The position numbers were made by a program, and so were the translations under genes. The notes beneath the pieces were generated by a model, which saw nothing but the letters and a program-made list of their open reading frames with translations, ran no database searches and was not told the DNA's origin. Positions 22,431 to 36,700 of a stretch of DNA of 64,000 nucleotides are shown piece after piece (the first letter of the stretch is position 1; each line of letters starts with the position of its first letter). Origin of the DNA: Piscicola geometra (Eukaryota; Annelida; Clitellata; Hirudinida; Piscicolidae). The stretch is from NCBI GenBank assembly GCA_943735955.1, contig OX030960.1:9937788-10001787 (forward strand), given 5' to 3'.

Positions 22431-22940
22431 CATCGTCTTCATCGTCTTCATCGTCTTCACCGTCTTCATCGTCTTCATCGTTCATCTTCACCGTCTTCAT
22501 CGTCTTCATCGTTCGTCTTCACCTTCTTCACCGTCTTCATCGTCCTCACCGTCTTTATCGTCTTCATCGTCTTAACCGTCTTCACCGTCTCCATCGTCTT
22601 CACCGTCTTCATCGTCTTCACCGTCTTCATCGTCTTCACCGTCTTCATCGTCTTCACCGTCTTCATCGTCTTCACCGTCTTCATCGTCTTCACCGTCTAC
22701 ATCGTCTTCATCGTTCGTCTTCACCGTCTTCATCGTCTTCATCGTCTTCACCGTCTTCATCGTCTTCACCGTCTTCATCGTCTTCATCGTCTTCATCGTC
22801 TTCACTGTCTTCACCGTCTTCACCGTCTTCACCGTCTTCACCGTCTTCATCGTCTTCATTGTCTTCATCGTCTTCATCGTATTTATCGTCTTCACCGTCT
22901 TCATCGTTCGTCTTCATCGTCTTCATCGTCTTCATCGTCT
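22431..22940. repeat. 9-bp microsatellite tract 1
   Basis: About 510 bases of ATCGTCTTC/ACCGTCTTC units, with several 13-base ATCGTTCGTCTTC or ATCGTTCATCTTC variants that shift the repeat register by four bases. Confidence 0.97.
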
Positions 22941-23562
22941 TGCAACCATACTTCCCCCGGAATCCAAAATCTTTGGTTTGCCGGAGACTGCCCGCGGGGT
23001 CATATCTACCCTTTTTCCTTAACTAAGAAGGGTGAATAAAGCAAAAAAAATTTTAATTTCGATAAATAGACGATAAGATCGAAACGAGTTGTTAATACGC
23101 TAAGTGAGCGGTCATCGAGGGAGATAGGAGATGCGATGGCGGATGCCGTTGAAAAACTTGAAAGTCTTAGAAAATTAAGAGTAAATTTACAAAGTAAAAT
23201 CGCGTTTCAATGGGACCCAAGCCGATTAAATTATGTTTTCTCGCGCATTCGACCGGAGCGGCGAGGATCTCGGCCTAGCGTGGAATTTCATTGCCAGTGA
23301 AAAAATTTTTAAAATGAAATTTTTAAAAAATCGTTCGTTCAATCATGAGACAAATTTCAAAATAAGTTCATTTGACAAGAGTTGCCATTTGAAACTTTAT
23401 TATCTTGAGTTTCGAAGCATGCCTATACCTATAGAATATACATAGTTAACTAGCGTGAGACATCGTATTTCAATTTTTGTGAAACGAAAATAAGGCCGTA
23501 TAAGAGACGATAAGATTAAAACAATTTTATTTTAACTGCTGTCTATATCAACCAACACCTTT
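22941..23562 (-). repeat. rDNA island 2 (short type)
   Basis: Nearly identical to island 1, with a few substitutions (GTTTGCCGG for GTTTCCCGG, AAGAAGGG for AAGGGGGG). It has the same 18S internal piece at the left and the same 28S piece at 23536-23562. The 1132-base offset between islands 1 and 2 makes them a tandem pair including the tract between them. Confidence 0.85.
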
Positions 23563-26500
23563 CATCGTCTTCATCGTCTTCACCGTCTTCATCGTCTTCA
23601 CCGTCTTCATCGTCTTCTAGGTCTTCATCTTCTTCATCGTCTTCACCGTCTTCATCGTCTTTATCGTCTTCACCGTCTTCATTGTCTTCTTCGTCTTCAC
23701 CGTCTTCACCGTCTTCACCGTCTTCATCGTCTTCACCATCTTCATCGTCTTCACCGTCTTCACCGTCTTAATCGTCTTAATCGTCTTCATCGTCTTCACC
23801 GTCTTCATCGTCTTCACCGTCTTCATCGTCTTCACCGTCTTCATCGTCTTCATCGTCTTCATCGTCTTCATCGTCTTCACCGTCTTCATCGTCTTCACCG
23901 TCTTCATCGTCTTCACCGTCTTCATCGTCTTCACCGTCTTCATCGTCTTCACCGTCTTCATCGTCTTCACCGTCTTCATCGTCTTCACCGTCTTCATCGT
24001 CTTCACCGTCTTCATCGTCTTCACCGTCTTCATCGTCTTCATCGTCTTCATCGTCTTCATCGTCTTCACCGTCTTCATCGTCTTCATCGTCTTCATCGTC
24101 TTCACCGTCTTCACCGTCTTCACCGTCTTCACCGTCTTCATCGTCTTCATCGTCTTCACCGTCTTCACCGTCTTCACCGTCTTCACCGTCTTCACCGTCT
24201 TCATCGTCTTTATCGTCTTCATCGTCTTCATCGTCTTCACCGTCTTCATCGTCTTCACCGTCTTCATCGTCTTCACCGTCTTCATCGTCTTCATCGTCTT
24301 CATCGTCTTCATCGTCTTCACCGTCTTCATCGTCTTCACCGTCTTCATCGTCTTCACCGTCTTCATCGTCTTCACCGTCTTCTTCGTCTTCATCGTTCGT
24401 CTTCACCGTCTTCATCGTCTTCATCGTCTTCATCATCTTCACCGTCTTCATCGTCTTCATCGTCTTCATCGTCTTCATCGTCTTCACCGTCTTCATCGTC
24501 TTCATCGTCTTCACCGTCTTCACTGTCTTCACCGTCTTCACTGTCTTCACCGTCTTTATCGTCTTTATCGTCTTCACCGTCTTCATCGTCTTTATCGTCT
24601 TCATCGTCTTCATCGTCTTCACCGTCTCCACCGTCTTCACCGTCTTCATCGTCTTCACCGTTTTCACCGTCTTAACCGTCTTCATCGTCTTCATCGTCTT
24701 CACCGTCTTCACCGTCTTCACCGTCTTCACCGTCTTCACCGTCTTCACCGTCTTCATCGTCTTCATCGTCTTCACCGTCTTCACCGTCTTCACCGTCTTC
24801 ACCGTCTTCACCGTCTTCACCGTCTTCATCGTATTCACCGTCTTCACCGTCTTCACCGTCTTCATCGTCTTCATCGTCTTCACCGTCTTCACCGTCTTCA
24901 CCGTCTTCAACGTCTTCATAGTCTTCATCGTCTTCATCGTCTTCATCGTCTTCATCGTCTTCATCGTCTTCATCGTCTTCACCGTCTTCATCGTCTTCAT
25001 CGTCTTCATCGTCTTCATCGTTCGTCTTCACCGTCTTCACCGTCTTCATCGTCTTCATCGTTCCTCTTCACCGTCTTCACCGTCTTCACCGTCTTCACCG
25101 TCTTCACCGTCTTCACCGTCTTCACCGTCTTCACCGTCTTCATCGTCTTCACCGTCTTCATCGTCTTCACCGTCTTCATCGTCTTCACCGTCCACATCGT
25201 CTTCATCGTCTTCACTGTCTTCATCGTCTTCACCGTCTTCATCGTCTTCACCGTCTTCACCGTCTCCATCGTCTTCACCGTCTTCATCGTTTGTATTCAC
25301 CGTCTTCATCGTCTTCATCGTCTTCACCGTCTTCACCGTCTTCATCGTCTTCATCGTCTTCACCGTCTTCATCGTCTTCACCGTCTTCTTCGTCTTCATC
25401 GTTCGTCTTCACCGTCTTCATCGTCTTCATCGTCTTCATCATCTTCACCGTCTTCATCGTCTTCACCATCTTCATCGTCTTCACCGTCTTCACCGTCTTC
25501 ATCGTCTTCACCGTCTTCATCGTCTTTATCGTCTTCATCGTCTTCATCGTCTTCACCGTCTTCATCGTCTTCACCGTCTTCATCGTCTTCACCGTCTTCA
25601 TCGTCTTCATCGTCTTCATCGTCTTCACCGTCTTCATCGTCTTCACCGTCTTCATCGTCTTCACCGTCTTCATCGTCTTCACCGTCTTCTTCGTCTTCAT
25701 CGTTCGTCTTCACCGTCTTCATCGTCTTCATCGTCTTCATCATCTTCACCGTCTTCATCGTCTTCATCGTCTTCATCGTCTTCATCGTCTTCATCGTCTT
25801 CACCGTCTTCATCGTCTTCATCGTCTTCACCGTCTTCACTGTCTTCACCGTCTTCACCGTCTTCACCGTCTTTATCGTCTTTATCGTCTTCACCGTCTTC
25901 ATCGTCTTTATCGTCTTCATCGTCTTCATCGTCTTCACCGTCTTCACCGTCTTCACCGTCTTCACCGTCTTCATCGTCTTCACCGTTTTCACCGTCTTAA
26001 CCGTCTTCATCGTCTTCATCGTCTTCACCGTCTTCACCGTCTTCACCGTCTTAACCGTCTTCACCGTCTTCACCGTCTTCATCGTCTTCATCGTCTTCAC
26101 CGTCTTCACCGTCTTCACCGTCTTCACCGTCTTCACCGTCTTCACCGTCTTCACCGTCTTCATCGTATTCACCGTCTTCACCGTCTTCACCGTCTTCATC
26201 GTCTTCATCGTCTTCACCGTCTTCACCGTCTTCACCGTCTTCAACGTCTTCATAGTCTTCATCGTCTTCATCGTCTTCATCGTCTTCATCGTCTTCATCG
26301 TCTTCATCGTCTTCACCGTCTTCATCGTCTTCATCGTCTTCATCGTCTTCATCGTTCGTCTTCACCGTCTTCACCGTCTTCATCGTCTTCATCGTTCCTC
26401 TTCACCGTCTTCACCGTCTTCACCGTCTTCACCGTCTTCACCGTCTTCACCGTCTTCATCGTCTTCACCGTCTTCATCGTCTTCACCGTCTTCATCGTCT

Positions 26501-27832
26501 TCACCGTCCACATCGTCTTCATCGTCTTCACTGTCTTCATCGTCTTCACCGTCTTCATCGTCTTCACCGTCTTCACCGTCTTCATCGTCTTCACCGTCTT
26601 CATCGTTTGTATTCACCGTCTTCATCGTCTTCATCGTCTTCACCGTCTTCACCGTCTTCATCGTCTTCATCGTCCTCACCGTTTTCACCGTCTTCATCGT
26701 CTTCATCGTTCATCTTCACCGTCTTCATCATCTTCACCGTCTTCATCGTCTTCATCGTCTTCACCGTCTTCATCGTCTTCACCGTCTTCATCGTCTTCAC
26801 CGTCTTCACCGTCTTCACCGTCTTCATCGTTCGTATTCACCGTCTTCATCGTCTTTATCGTCTTCATCGTCTTCACCGTCTTCACCGTCTTCACCGTCTT
26901 CACCGTCTTCACCGTCTTCACCGTCTTCATCGTCTTCACCGTCTTCACCGTCTTCACCGTCTTCATCGTCTTCATCGTCTACACCGTCTTCACCGTCTTC
27001 ACCGTCTTCAACGTCTTCATAGTCTTCATCGTCTTCATCGTCTTCATCGTCTTCATCGTCTTCATCGTCTTCACCGTCTTCATCGTCTTCATCGTCTTCA
27101 TCGTCTTCATCGTCTTCATCGTCTTCATCGTTCGTCTTCACCGTCTTCATCGTCTTCACCGTCTTCACCGTCTTCATCGTCTTCATCGTTCCTCTTCACC
27201 GTCTTCACCGTCTTCACCGTCTTCACCGTCTTCACCGTCTTCATCGTCTTCACCGTCTTCATCGTCTTCACCGTCTTCATCGTCTTCACCGTCCACATCG
27301 TCTTCATCGTCTTCACTGTCTTCATCGTCTTCACCGTCTTCATCGTCTTTACCGTCTTCACCGTCTTCATCGTCTTCACCGTCTTCATCGTTTGTATTCA
27401 CCGTCTTCATCGTCTTCATCGTCTTCACCGTCTTCACCGTCTTCATCGTCTTCATCGTCTTCACCGTTTTCACCGTCTTCATCGTCTTCATCGTTCATCT
27501 TCACCGTCTTCATCGTCTTCACCGTCTTCATCGTCTTCATCGTCTTCACCGTCTTCATCGTCTTCACCGTCTTCATCGTCTTCACCGTCTTCACCGTCTT
27601 CACCGTCTTCATCGTTCGTATTCACCGTCTTCATCGTCTTCATCGTCTTCACCGTCTTCACCGTCTTCATCGTCTTCATCGTTCATCTTCACCGTCTTCA
27701 TCGTCTTCACCGTCTTCATCGTCTTCATCGTCTTCACCGTCTTCATCGTCTTCATCGTCTTCATCGTCTTCACCGTCTTCATCGTCTTCACCGTCTTCAT
27801 CGTCTTCTCCGTCTTCATCGTCTTCATCTTCT
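23563..27832. repeat. 9-bp microsatellite tract 2 with higher-order repeats
   Basis: About 4.3 kb of 9-bp units. Sparse variants (TTTGTATTC, GTCCACATCG, TTCAACGTC, TTCATAGTC) recur in fixed order, giving higher-order units of about 1.3 kb. All three plus frames lack stops, which produces an 875-codon open frame that ends in the next island. Confidence 0.96.
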
Positions 27833-29052
27833 TGCAACCATACTTCCCCCGGAATCCAAAATTTTTGGTTTCCCGGAGACTGCCCGCGGGGTCATATCCA
27901 CCCTTTTTCCTTAACTAAGGAGGGTGAATAAAGCAAAAAAAATTTTAATCTCGATAAATAGACGATAAGATCGAAACGAGTTGTTAATACGCTAAGTGAG
28001 CGGTCATCGAGGGAGATAGGAGATGCGACGGCGGATGTCGTTGAAAAACTTGAAAGTCTTAGAAAATTAAGAGTAAATTTACAGAGTATAATCGCGTTTC
28101 AATGGGACCCAAGCCGATTAAAGCATGTTTTCTCGCGCATTCGACCGGAGCGACGAGGATCTCGGCCTAGCGTGGAATTTCATTGCCAGTGAAAAAATTT
28201 TTTAAATGAAATTTTTAAAAATCTTTCGTTCAATCATGAGACAAATTTGCGCGCCTGCTGCCTTCCTTGGATGTGGTAGCCGTTTCTCATGCTCCCTCTC
28301 CGGAATCGAACCCTGATTCCCCGTTACCCGTTACAACCATGGTAAGCATATCACATACCATCGAAAGTTGATAGGGCACACACTTGAAAGATCTGTCGCC
28401 GACGCTAGGTCGTGCGATCAGCCGTAATTTATTCAGAGTCACCAAAATTTACGAGCCGGAGCCCGATTGATTTTGATCTAATAAACGCGCCCTTTCCGTA
28501 AGGTCTGAGCTTTGGTGCATGTATTAGCTCTAGAATTACCACAGTTATCCAAGTAAATTTTTACGATCTAATAAATAATGGGTGGCCTAATGAGCCATTC
28601 GCAGCTTCACTGTTTGAAAGTTTGTGCTTAGACATGCATGGCTTAATCTTTGAGACAAGCATATAACTATAATCGTTTACAGATTATAATCGCGTTTCAA
28701 TGGGACCCAAGCCGGTGAAGGCATGTTTTCTCGCGCATTCGACCGGAGCGGTGAGGATCTCGGCCTAGCGTGGAATTTCATTGCCGGTGAAAAATTTTTA
28801 AATTAAAAATTTTAAAAAATCTTTCGTTCAATCATGAGACAAATCTCAAAATAAGTTCATTAGACAAGAGTTGCCATTTAAAACTTTATTATCTTGAGTT
28901 TCGAAGCATGCCTATACCTATAGAATATACAAGAGTTAACTAGCGTGAGACATCGAGTTTCAATTTTTGTGAAACGAAAATAAGGCCGTATAAGAGACGA
29001 TAAGATTAAAACAATTTTATTTTAACTGCTGTCTATATCAACCAACACCTTT
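27833..29052 (-). repeat. rDNA island 3 (medium type, about 1.2 kb)
   Basis: Left 18S internal piece, first spacer copy, an 18S 5' fragment (28244-28669), second spacer copy, and 28S piece at 29026-29052. The 18S fragment lacks its first roughly 20 nt and the ETS: GCATATAACTA joins directly to TAATCGTTTACAG. That is island 5's structure with about 340 bases deleted. The two spacer copies share GTTTCAATGGGACCCAAGCC through ATCATGAGACAAAT. Confidence 0.88.
28244..28669 (-). pseudogene. 18S rRNA 5' fragment, about nt 20-445
   Basis: Minus-strand sequence matches conserved eukaryotic 18S: ATATGCTTGTCTCAAAGATT, AAGCCATGCATGTCTAAG, CTGCGAATGGCTCATTA, AATTCTAGAGCTAATACATG, CGGGGAATCAGGGTTCGATT, ACGGCTACCACATCCAAGGA and GCAGCAGGCGCGCAAATT. 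It is cut at both ends. The 3' cut shares CAAATT with the spacer, a likely microhomology junction. It cannot yield a functional rRNA. Confidence 0.93.
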
Positions 29053-32000
29053 CATCGTCTTCATCGTCTTCATCTTCTTCATCGTCTTCACCGTCTTCAT
29101 CGTCTTCATCGTCTTCATCGTCTTCATCGTCTTCACCGTCTTCACCTTCTTCATCGTCTTCATCGTCTTCATCGTCTTCATCGTCTTCACCGTCTTCACC
29201 GTCTTCATCGTCTTCATCGTCTTCATCGTCTTCACCGTCTTCATCGTTTTCATCGTCTTCATCGTCTTCATCGTCTTCACCGTCTTCATCGTCTTCATCG
29301 TCTTCATCGTCTTCACCGTCTTCATCGTCTCATCGTCTTCACCGTCTTCACGGTCTTCACGGTCTTCACCGTCTTCATCGTCTTCATCGTCTTCATCGTC
29401 TTCATCGTTCGTCTTCACCGTCTTCATCGTCTTCATCGTCTTCACCGTCTTCACCGTCTTCACCGTCTTCACCGTCTTCACCGTCTTCACCGTCTTCACC
29501 GTCTTCATCGTCTTTATCGTCTTCATCGTCTTCATCGTCTTCATCGTCTTCATCGTCTTCACCGTCTTCATCGTCTTCACCGTCTTCATCGTCTTCACCG
29601 TTTTCATCGTTCGTCTTCACCGTCTTCATCGTCTTCACCGTCTTCATCGTCTTCATCGTCTTCACCGTCTTCACCGTCTTCACCGTCTTCATCGTATTCA
29701 CCGTCTTCACCGTCTTCACCGTCTTCATCGTCTTCATCGTCTTCACCGTCTTCACCGTCTTCACCGTCTTCAACGTCTTCATAGTCTTCATCGTCTTCAT
29801 CGTCTTCATCGTCTTCATCGTCTTCATCGTCTTCATCGTCTTCATCGTTCGTCTTCACCGTCTTCACCGTCTGCATCGTCTTCATCGTTCCTCTTCACCG
29901 TCTTCACCGTCTTCACCGTCTTCACCGTCTTCACCGTCTTCACCGTCTTCACCGTCTTCATCGTCTTCACCGTCTTCATCGTCTTCACCGTCTTCATCGT
30001 CTTCACCGTCCACATCGTCTTCATCGTCTTCACTGTCTTCATCGTCTTCACCGTCTTCATCGTCTTCACCGTCTTCACCGTCTTCACCGTCTTCATCGTC
30101 TTCACCGTCTTCATCGTTTGTATTCACCGTCTTCATCGTCTTCATCGTCTTCACCGTCTTCACCGTCTTCATCGTCTTCATCGTCTTCACCGTTTTCACC
30201 GTCTTCATCGTCTTCATCGTTCATCTTCACCGTCTTCATCGTCTTCACCGTCTTCATCGTCTTCATCGTCTTCACCGTCTTCATCGTCTTCACCGTCTTC
30301 ATCGTCTTCACCGTCTTCACCGTCTTCACCGTCTTCATCGTTCGTATTCACCGTCTTCATCGTCTTTATCGTCTTCACCGTCTTCACCGTCTTCATCGTC
30401 TTCATCGTCTTCACCGTCTTCACCGTCTTCACCGTCTTCACCGTCTTCACCGTCTTCACCGTCTTCATCGTCTTCACCGTCTTCACCGTCTTCACCGTCT
30501 TCATCGTCTTCATCGTCTACACCGTCTTCACCGTCTTCACCGTCTTCAACGTCTTCATAGTCTTCATCGTCTTCATCGTCTTCATCGTCTTCATCGTCTT
30601 CATCGTCTTCACCGTCTTCATCGTCTTCATCGTCTTCATCGTCTTCATCGTCTTCATCGTCTTCATCGTCTTCATCGTTCGTCTTCACCGTCTTCATCGT
30701 CTTCACCGTCTTCACCGTCTTCATCGTCTTCATCGTTCCTCTTCACCGTCTTCACCGTCTTCACCGTCTTCACCGTCTTCATCGTCTTCACCGTCTTCAT
30801 CGTCTTCACCGTCTTCATCGTCTTCACCGTCCACATCGTCTTCATCGTCTTCACTGTCTTCATCGTCTTCACCGTCTTCATCGTCTTTACCGTCTTCACC
30901 GTCTTCATCGTCTTCACCGTCTTCATCGTTTGTATTCACCGTCTTCATCGTCTTCATCGTCTTCACCGTCTTCACCGTCTTCATCGTCTTCATCGTCTTC
31001 ACCGTTTTCACCGTCTTCATCGTCTTCATCGTTCATCTTCACCGTCTTCATCGTCTTCACCGTCTTCATCGTCTTCATCGTCTTCACCGTCTTCATCGTC
31101 TTCACCGTCTTCATCGTCTTCACCGTCTTCACCGTCTTCATCGTTCGTATTCACCGTCTTCATCGTCTTCATCGTCTTCACCGTCTTCACCGTCTTCATC
31201 GTCTTCATCGTTCATCTTCACCGTCTTCATCGTCTTCACCGTCTTCACCGTCTTCACCGTCTTCATCGTCTTCACCGTCTTCATCGTTTGTATTCACCGT
31301 CTTCATCGTCTTCATCGTCTTCACCGTCTTCACCGTCTTCATCGTCTTCATCGTCTTCACCGTTTTCACCGTCTTCATCGTCTTCATCGTTCATCTTCAC
31401 CGTCTTCATCGTCTTCACCGTCTTCATCGTCTTCATCGTCTTCACCGTCTTCATCGTCTTCACCGTCTTCATCGTCTTCACCGTCTTCACCGTCTTCACC
31501 GTCTTCATCGTTCGTATTCACCGTCTTCATCGTCTTTATCGTCTTCACCGTCTTCACCGTCTTCATCGTCTTCATCGTCTTCACCGTCTTCACCGTCTTC
31601 ACCGTCTTCACCGTCTTCACCGTCTTCACCGTCTTCATCGTCTTCACCGTCTTCACCGTCTTCACCGTCTTCATCGTTTTCATCGTCTACACCGTCTTCA
31701 CCGTCTTCACCGTCTTCAACGTCTTCATAGTCTTCATCGTCTTCATCGTCTTCATCGTCTTCATCGTCTTCATCGTCTTCACCGTCTTCATCGTCTTCAT
31801 CGTCTTCATCGTCTTCATCGTCTTCATCGTCTTCATCGTTCGTCTTCACCGTCTTCATCGTCTTCACCGTCTTCACCGTCTTCATCGTCTTCATCGTTCC
31901 TCTTCACCGTCTTCACCGTCTTCACCGTCTTCACCGTCTTCATCGTCTTCACCGTCTTCATCGTCTTCACCGTCTTCATCGTCTTCACCGTCCACATCGT

Positions 32001-32540
32001 CTTCATCGTCTTCACTGTCTTCATCGTCTTCACCGTCTTCATCGTCTTTACCGTCTTCACCGTCTTCATCGTCTTCACCGTCTTCATCGTTTGTATTCAC
32101 CGTCTTCATCGTCTTCATCGTCTTCACCGTCTTCACCGTCTTCATCGTCTTCATCGTCTTCACCGTTTTCACCGTCTTCATCGTCTTCATCGTTCATCTT
32201 CACCGTCTTCATCGTCTTCACCGTCTTCATCGTCTTCATCGTCTTCACCGTCTTCATCGTCTTCACCGTCTTCATCGTCTTCACCGTCTTCACCGTCTTC
32301 ATCGTTCGTATTCACCGTCTTTATCGTCTTCATCGTCTTCACCGTCTTCACCGTCTTCATCGTCTTCATCGTTCATCTTCACCGTCTTCATCGTCTTCAC
32401 CGTCTTCATCGTCTTCATCGTCTTCACCGTCTTCATCGTCTTCATCGTCTTCATCGTCTTCACCGTCTTCATCGTCTTCACCGTCTTCATCGTCTTCACC
32501 GTCTTCATCGTCTTCTCCGTCTTCATCGTCTTCATCTTCT
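29053..32540. repeat. 9-bp microsatellite tract 3 with about 1.16-kb higher-order repeats
   Basis: About 3.5 kb of 9-bp units. The left part holds unusual units (GTCTCATCG, TTCACGGTC) that recur to the right of island 4. Marker variants at 30118, 30930, 31288 and 32091 (TTTGTATTCACC) show offsets of about 1.16-1.17 kb, a tandem higher-order unit. An 834-codon plus frame here is a repeat translation. Confidence 0.96.
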
Positions 32541-33760
32541 TGCAACCATACTTCCCCCGGAATCCAAAATTTTTGGTTTCCCGGAGACTGCCCGCGGGGT
32601 CATATCCACCCTTTTTCCTTAACTAAGGAGGGTGAATAAAGCAAAAAAAATTTTAATCTCGATAAATAGACGATAAGATCGAAACGAGTTGTTAATACGC
32701 TAAGTGAGCGGTCATCGAGGGAGATAGGAGATGCGACGGCGGATGTCGTTGAAAAACTTGAAAGTCTTAGAAAATTAAGAGTAAATTTACAGAGTATAAT
32801 CGCGTTTCAATGGGACCCAAGCCGATTAAAGCATGTTTTCTCGCGCATTCGACCGGAGCGACGAGGATCTCGGCCTAGCGTGGAATTTCATTGCCAGTGA
32901 AAAAATTTTTTAAATGAAATTTTTACAAATCTTTCGTTCAATCATGAGACAAATTTGCGCGCCTGCTGCCTTCCTTGGATGTGGTAGCCGTTTCTCATGC
33001 TCCCTCTCCGGAATCGAACCCTGATTCCCCGTTACCCGTTACAACCATGGTAAGCATATCACATACCATCGAAAGTTGATAGGGCACACACTTGAAAGAT
33101 CTGTCGCCGACGCTAGGTCGTGCGATCAGCCGTAATTTATTCAGAGTCACCAAAATTTACGAGCCGGAGCCCGATTGATTTTGATCTAATAAACGCGCCC
33201 TTTCCGTAAGGTCTGAGCTTTGGTGCATGTATTAGCTCTAGAATTACCACAGTTATCCAAGTAAATTTTTACGATCTAATAAATAATGGGTGGCCTAATG
33301 AGCCATTCGCAGCTTCACTGTTTGAAAGTTTGTGCTTAGACATGCATGGCTTAATCTTTGAGACAAGCATATAACTATAATCGTTTACAGATTATAATCG
33401 CGTTTCAATGGGACCCAAGCCGGTGAAGGCATGTTTTCTCGCGCATTCGACCGGAGCGGTGAGGATCTCGGCCTAGCGTGGAATTTCATTGCCGGTGAAA
33501 AATTTTTAAATTAAAAATTTTAAAAAATCTTTCGTTCAATCATGAGACAAATCTCAAAATAAGTTCATTAGACAAGAGTTGCCATTTAAAACTTTATTAT
33601 CTTGAGTTTCGAAGCATGCCTATACCTATAGAATATACAAGAGTTAACTAGCGTGAGACATCGAGTTTCAATTTTTGTGAAACGAAAATAAGGCCGTATA
33701 AGAGACGATAAGATTAAAACAATTTTATTTTAACTGCTGTCTATATCAACCAACACCTTT
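32541..33760 (-). repeat. rDNA island 4 (medium type)
   Basis: Almost identical to island 3 (for example TTTTTACAAATC for TTTTTAAAAATC), with the same ETS deletion. It lies about 4.7 kb to the right of island 3. The adjoining 9-bp tract variants are also shared, so islands 3 and 4 form a segmental tandem duplication. Confidence 0.88.
32952..33377 (-). pseudogene. 18S rRNA 5' fragment, about nt 20-445
   Basis: Same structure and near-identical sequence to the fragment in island 3, with the same two cut ends. Confidence 0.93.
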
Positions 33761-36700
33761 CATCGTCTTCATCGTCTTCATCTTCTTCATCGTCTTCACC
33801 GTCTTCATCGTCTTCATCGTCTTCATCGTCTTCATCGTCTTCACCGTCTTCACCTTCTTCATCGTCTTCATCGTCTTCATCGTCTTCATCGTCTTCACCG
33901 TCTTCACCGTCTTCATCGTCTTCATCGTCTTCACCGTCTTCACCGTCTTCATCGTCTTCATCGTCTTCATCGTCTTCACCGTCTTCATCGTTTTCATCGT
34001 CTTCATCGTCTTCATCGTCTTCACCGTCTTCATCGTCTTCATCGTCTTCATCGTCTTCACCGTCTTCATCGTCTCATCGTCTTCACCGTCTTCACGGTCT
34101 TCACGGTCTTCACCGTCTTCATCGTCTTCATCGTCTTCATCGTCTTCATCGTTCGTCTTCACCGTCTTCATCGTCTTCATCGTCTTCACCGTCTTCACCG
34201 TCTTCACCGTCTTCACCGTCTTCACCGTCTTCACCGTCTTCACCGTCTTCACCGTCTTCATCGTATTTATCGTCTTCATCGTCTTCATCGTCTTCATCGT
34301 CTTCATCGTCTTCACCGTCTTCATCGTCTTCATCGTCTTCATCGTCTTCACCGTCTTCTTCGTCTTCATCGTTCGTCTTCACCGTCTTCATCGTCTTCAT
34401 CGTCTTCATCATCTTCACCGTCTTCATCGTCTTCATCGTCTTCATCGTCTTCATCGTCTTCATCGTCTTCACCGTCTTCATTGTCTTCATCGTCTTCACC
34501 GTCTTCACTGTCTTCACCGTCTTCACCGTCTTCACCGTCTTTATCGTCTTTATCGTCTTCACCGTCTTCATCGTCTTCATCGTCTTCATCGTCTTCATCG
34601 TCTTCACCGTCTTCACCGTTTTCACCGTCTTCATCGTCTTCACCGTCTTCACCGTCTTAACCGTCTTCATCGTCTTCATCGTCTTCACCGTCTTCACCGT
34701 CTTCACCGTCTTCACCGTCTTCACCGTCTTCATCGTCTTCATCGTCTTCACCGTCTTCACCGTCTTCACCGTCTTCACCGTCTTCACCGTCTTCATTGTA
34801 TTCACCGTCTTCACCGTCTTCACCGTCTTCATCGTCTTCACCGTCTTCACCGTCTTCACCGTCTTCACCGTCTTCATTGTATTCACCGTCTTCACCGTCT
34901 TCACCGTCTTCATCGTCTTCATCGTCTTCATCGTCTTCATCGTCTTCATCGTCTTCATCGTCTTCATCGTCTTCACCGTCTTCATCGTCTTCATCGTCTT
35001 CATCATCTTCATCGTCTTCATCGTTCCTCTTCACCGTCTTCACCGTCTTCACCGTCTTCATCGTTTGTCTTCACCGTCTTCACCGTCTTCATCGTCTTCA
35101 CCGTCTTCATCGTCTTCACTGTCTTCATCGTCTTCACCGTCTTCACCGTCTTCACCGTCTTCACTGTCTTCACCGTCTTCACCGTCTTCACCGTCTTCAC
35201 CGTCTTCATCGTCTTTATCGTCTTCATCGTCTTCATCGTCTTCATCGTCTTCATCGTCTTCACCGTCTTCATCGTCTTCACCGTCTTCATCGTCTTCACC
35301 GTCTTCTTCGTCTTCATCGTTCGTCTTCACCGTCTTCATCGTCTTCATCGTCTTCATCATCTTCACCGTCTTCATCGTCTTCACCGTCTTCATTGTCTTC
35401 ATCGTCTTCACCGTCTTCACTGTCTTCACCGTCTTCACCGTCTTCACCGTCTTTATCGTCTTTATCGTCTTCACCGTCTTCATCGTCTTTATCGTCTTCA
35501 TCGTCTTCATCGTCTTCACCGTCTTCACCGTTTTCACCGTCTTCACCGTCTTCATCGTCTTCACCGTCTTAACCGTCTTCATCGTCTTCATCGTCTTCAC
35601 CGTCTTCACCGTCTTCACCGTCTTCACCGTCTTCACCGTCTTCACCGTCTTCATCGTCTTCACCGTCTTCACCGTCTTCACCGTCTTCACCGTCTTCACC
35701 GTCTTCACCGTCTTCATCGTATTCACCGTCTTCACCGTCTTCACCGTCTTCATCGTCTTCATCGTCTTCACCGTCTTCACCGTCTTCACCGTCTTCAACG
35801 TCTTCATAGTCTTCATCGTCTTCATCGTCTTCATCGTCTTCATCGTCTTCATCGTCTTCATCGTCTTCACCGTCTTCATCGTCTTCATCGTCTTCATCGT
35901 CTTCATCGTCTTCATCGTTCCTCTTCACCGTCTTCACCGTCTTCACCGTCTTCACCGTCTTCACAGTCTTCATCGTCTTCATCGTCTTCATCGTCTTCAC
36001 CGTCTTCTTCGTCTTCATCGTTCGTCTTCACCGTCTTCATCGTCTTCATCGTCTTCATCATCTTCACCGTCTTCATCGTCTTCATTTTCTTCATCGTCTT
36101 CATCGTCTTCATCGTCTTCACCGTCTTCATTGTCTTCATCGTCTTCACCGTCTTCACTGTCTTCACCGTCTTCACCGTCTTCACCGTCTTTATCGTCTTT
36201 ATCGTCTTCACCGTCTTCATCGTCTTCATCGTCTTCATCGTCTTCATCGTCTTCACCGTCTTCACCGTTTTCACCGTCTTCATCGTCTTCACCGTCTTCA
36301 CCGTCTTAACCGTCTTCATCGTCTTCATCGTCTTCACCGTCTTCACCGTCTTCACCGTCTTCACCGTCTTCACCGTCTTCATCGTCTTCATCGTCTTCAC
36401 CGTCTTCACCGTCTTCACCGTCTTCACCGTCTTCACCGTCTTCATTGTATTCACCGTCTTCACCGTCTTCACCGTCTTCATCGTCTTCACCGTCTTCACC
36501 GTCTTCACCGTCTTCACCGTCTTCATTGTATTCACCGTCTTCACCGTCTTCACCGTCTTCATCGTCTTCATCGTCTTCATCGTCTTCATCGTCTTCATCG
36601 TCTTCATCGTCTTCATCGTCTTCACCGTCTTCATCGTCTTCATCGTCTTCATCATCTTCATCGTCTTCATCGTTCCTCTTCACCGTCTTCACCGTCTTCA

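Noticed and set aside
23617..25058. Minus-strand MKTVKT and DEDGED proteins
   Set aside because: Translations of GACGATGAA and GACGGTGAA repeats; frame breaks follow the four-base register shifts. No non-repeat domain is attached.
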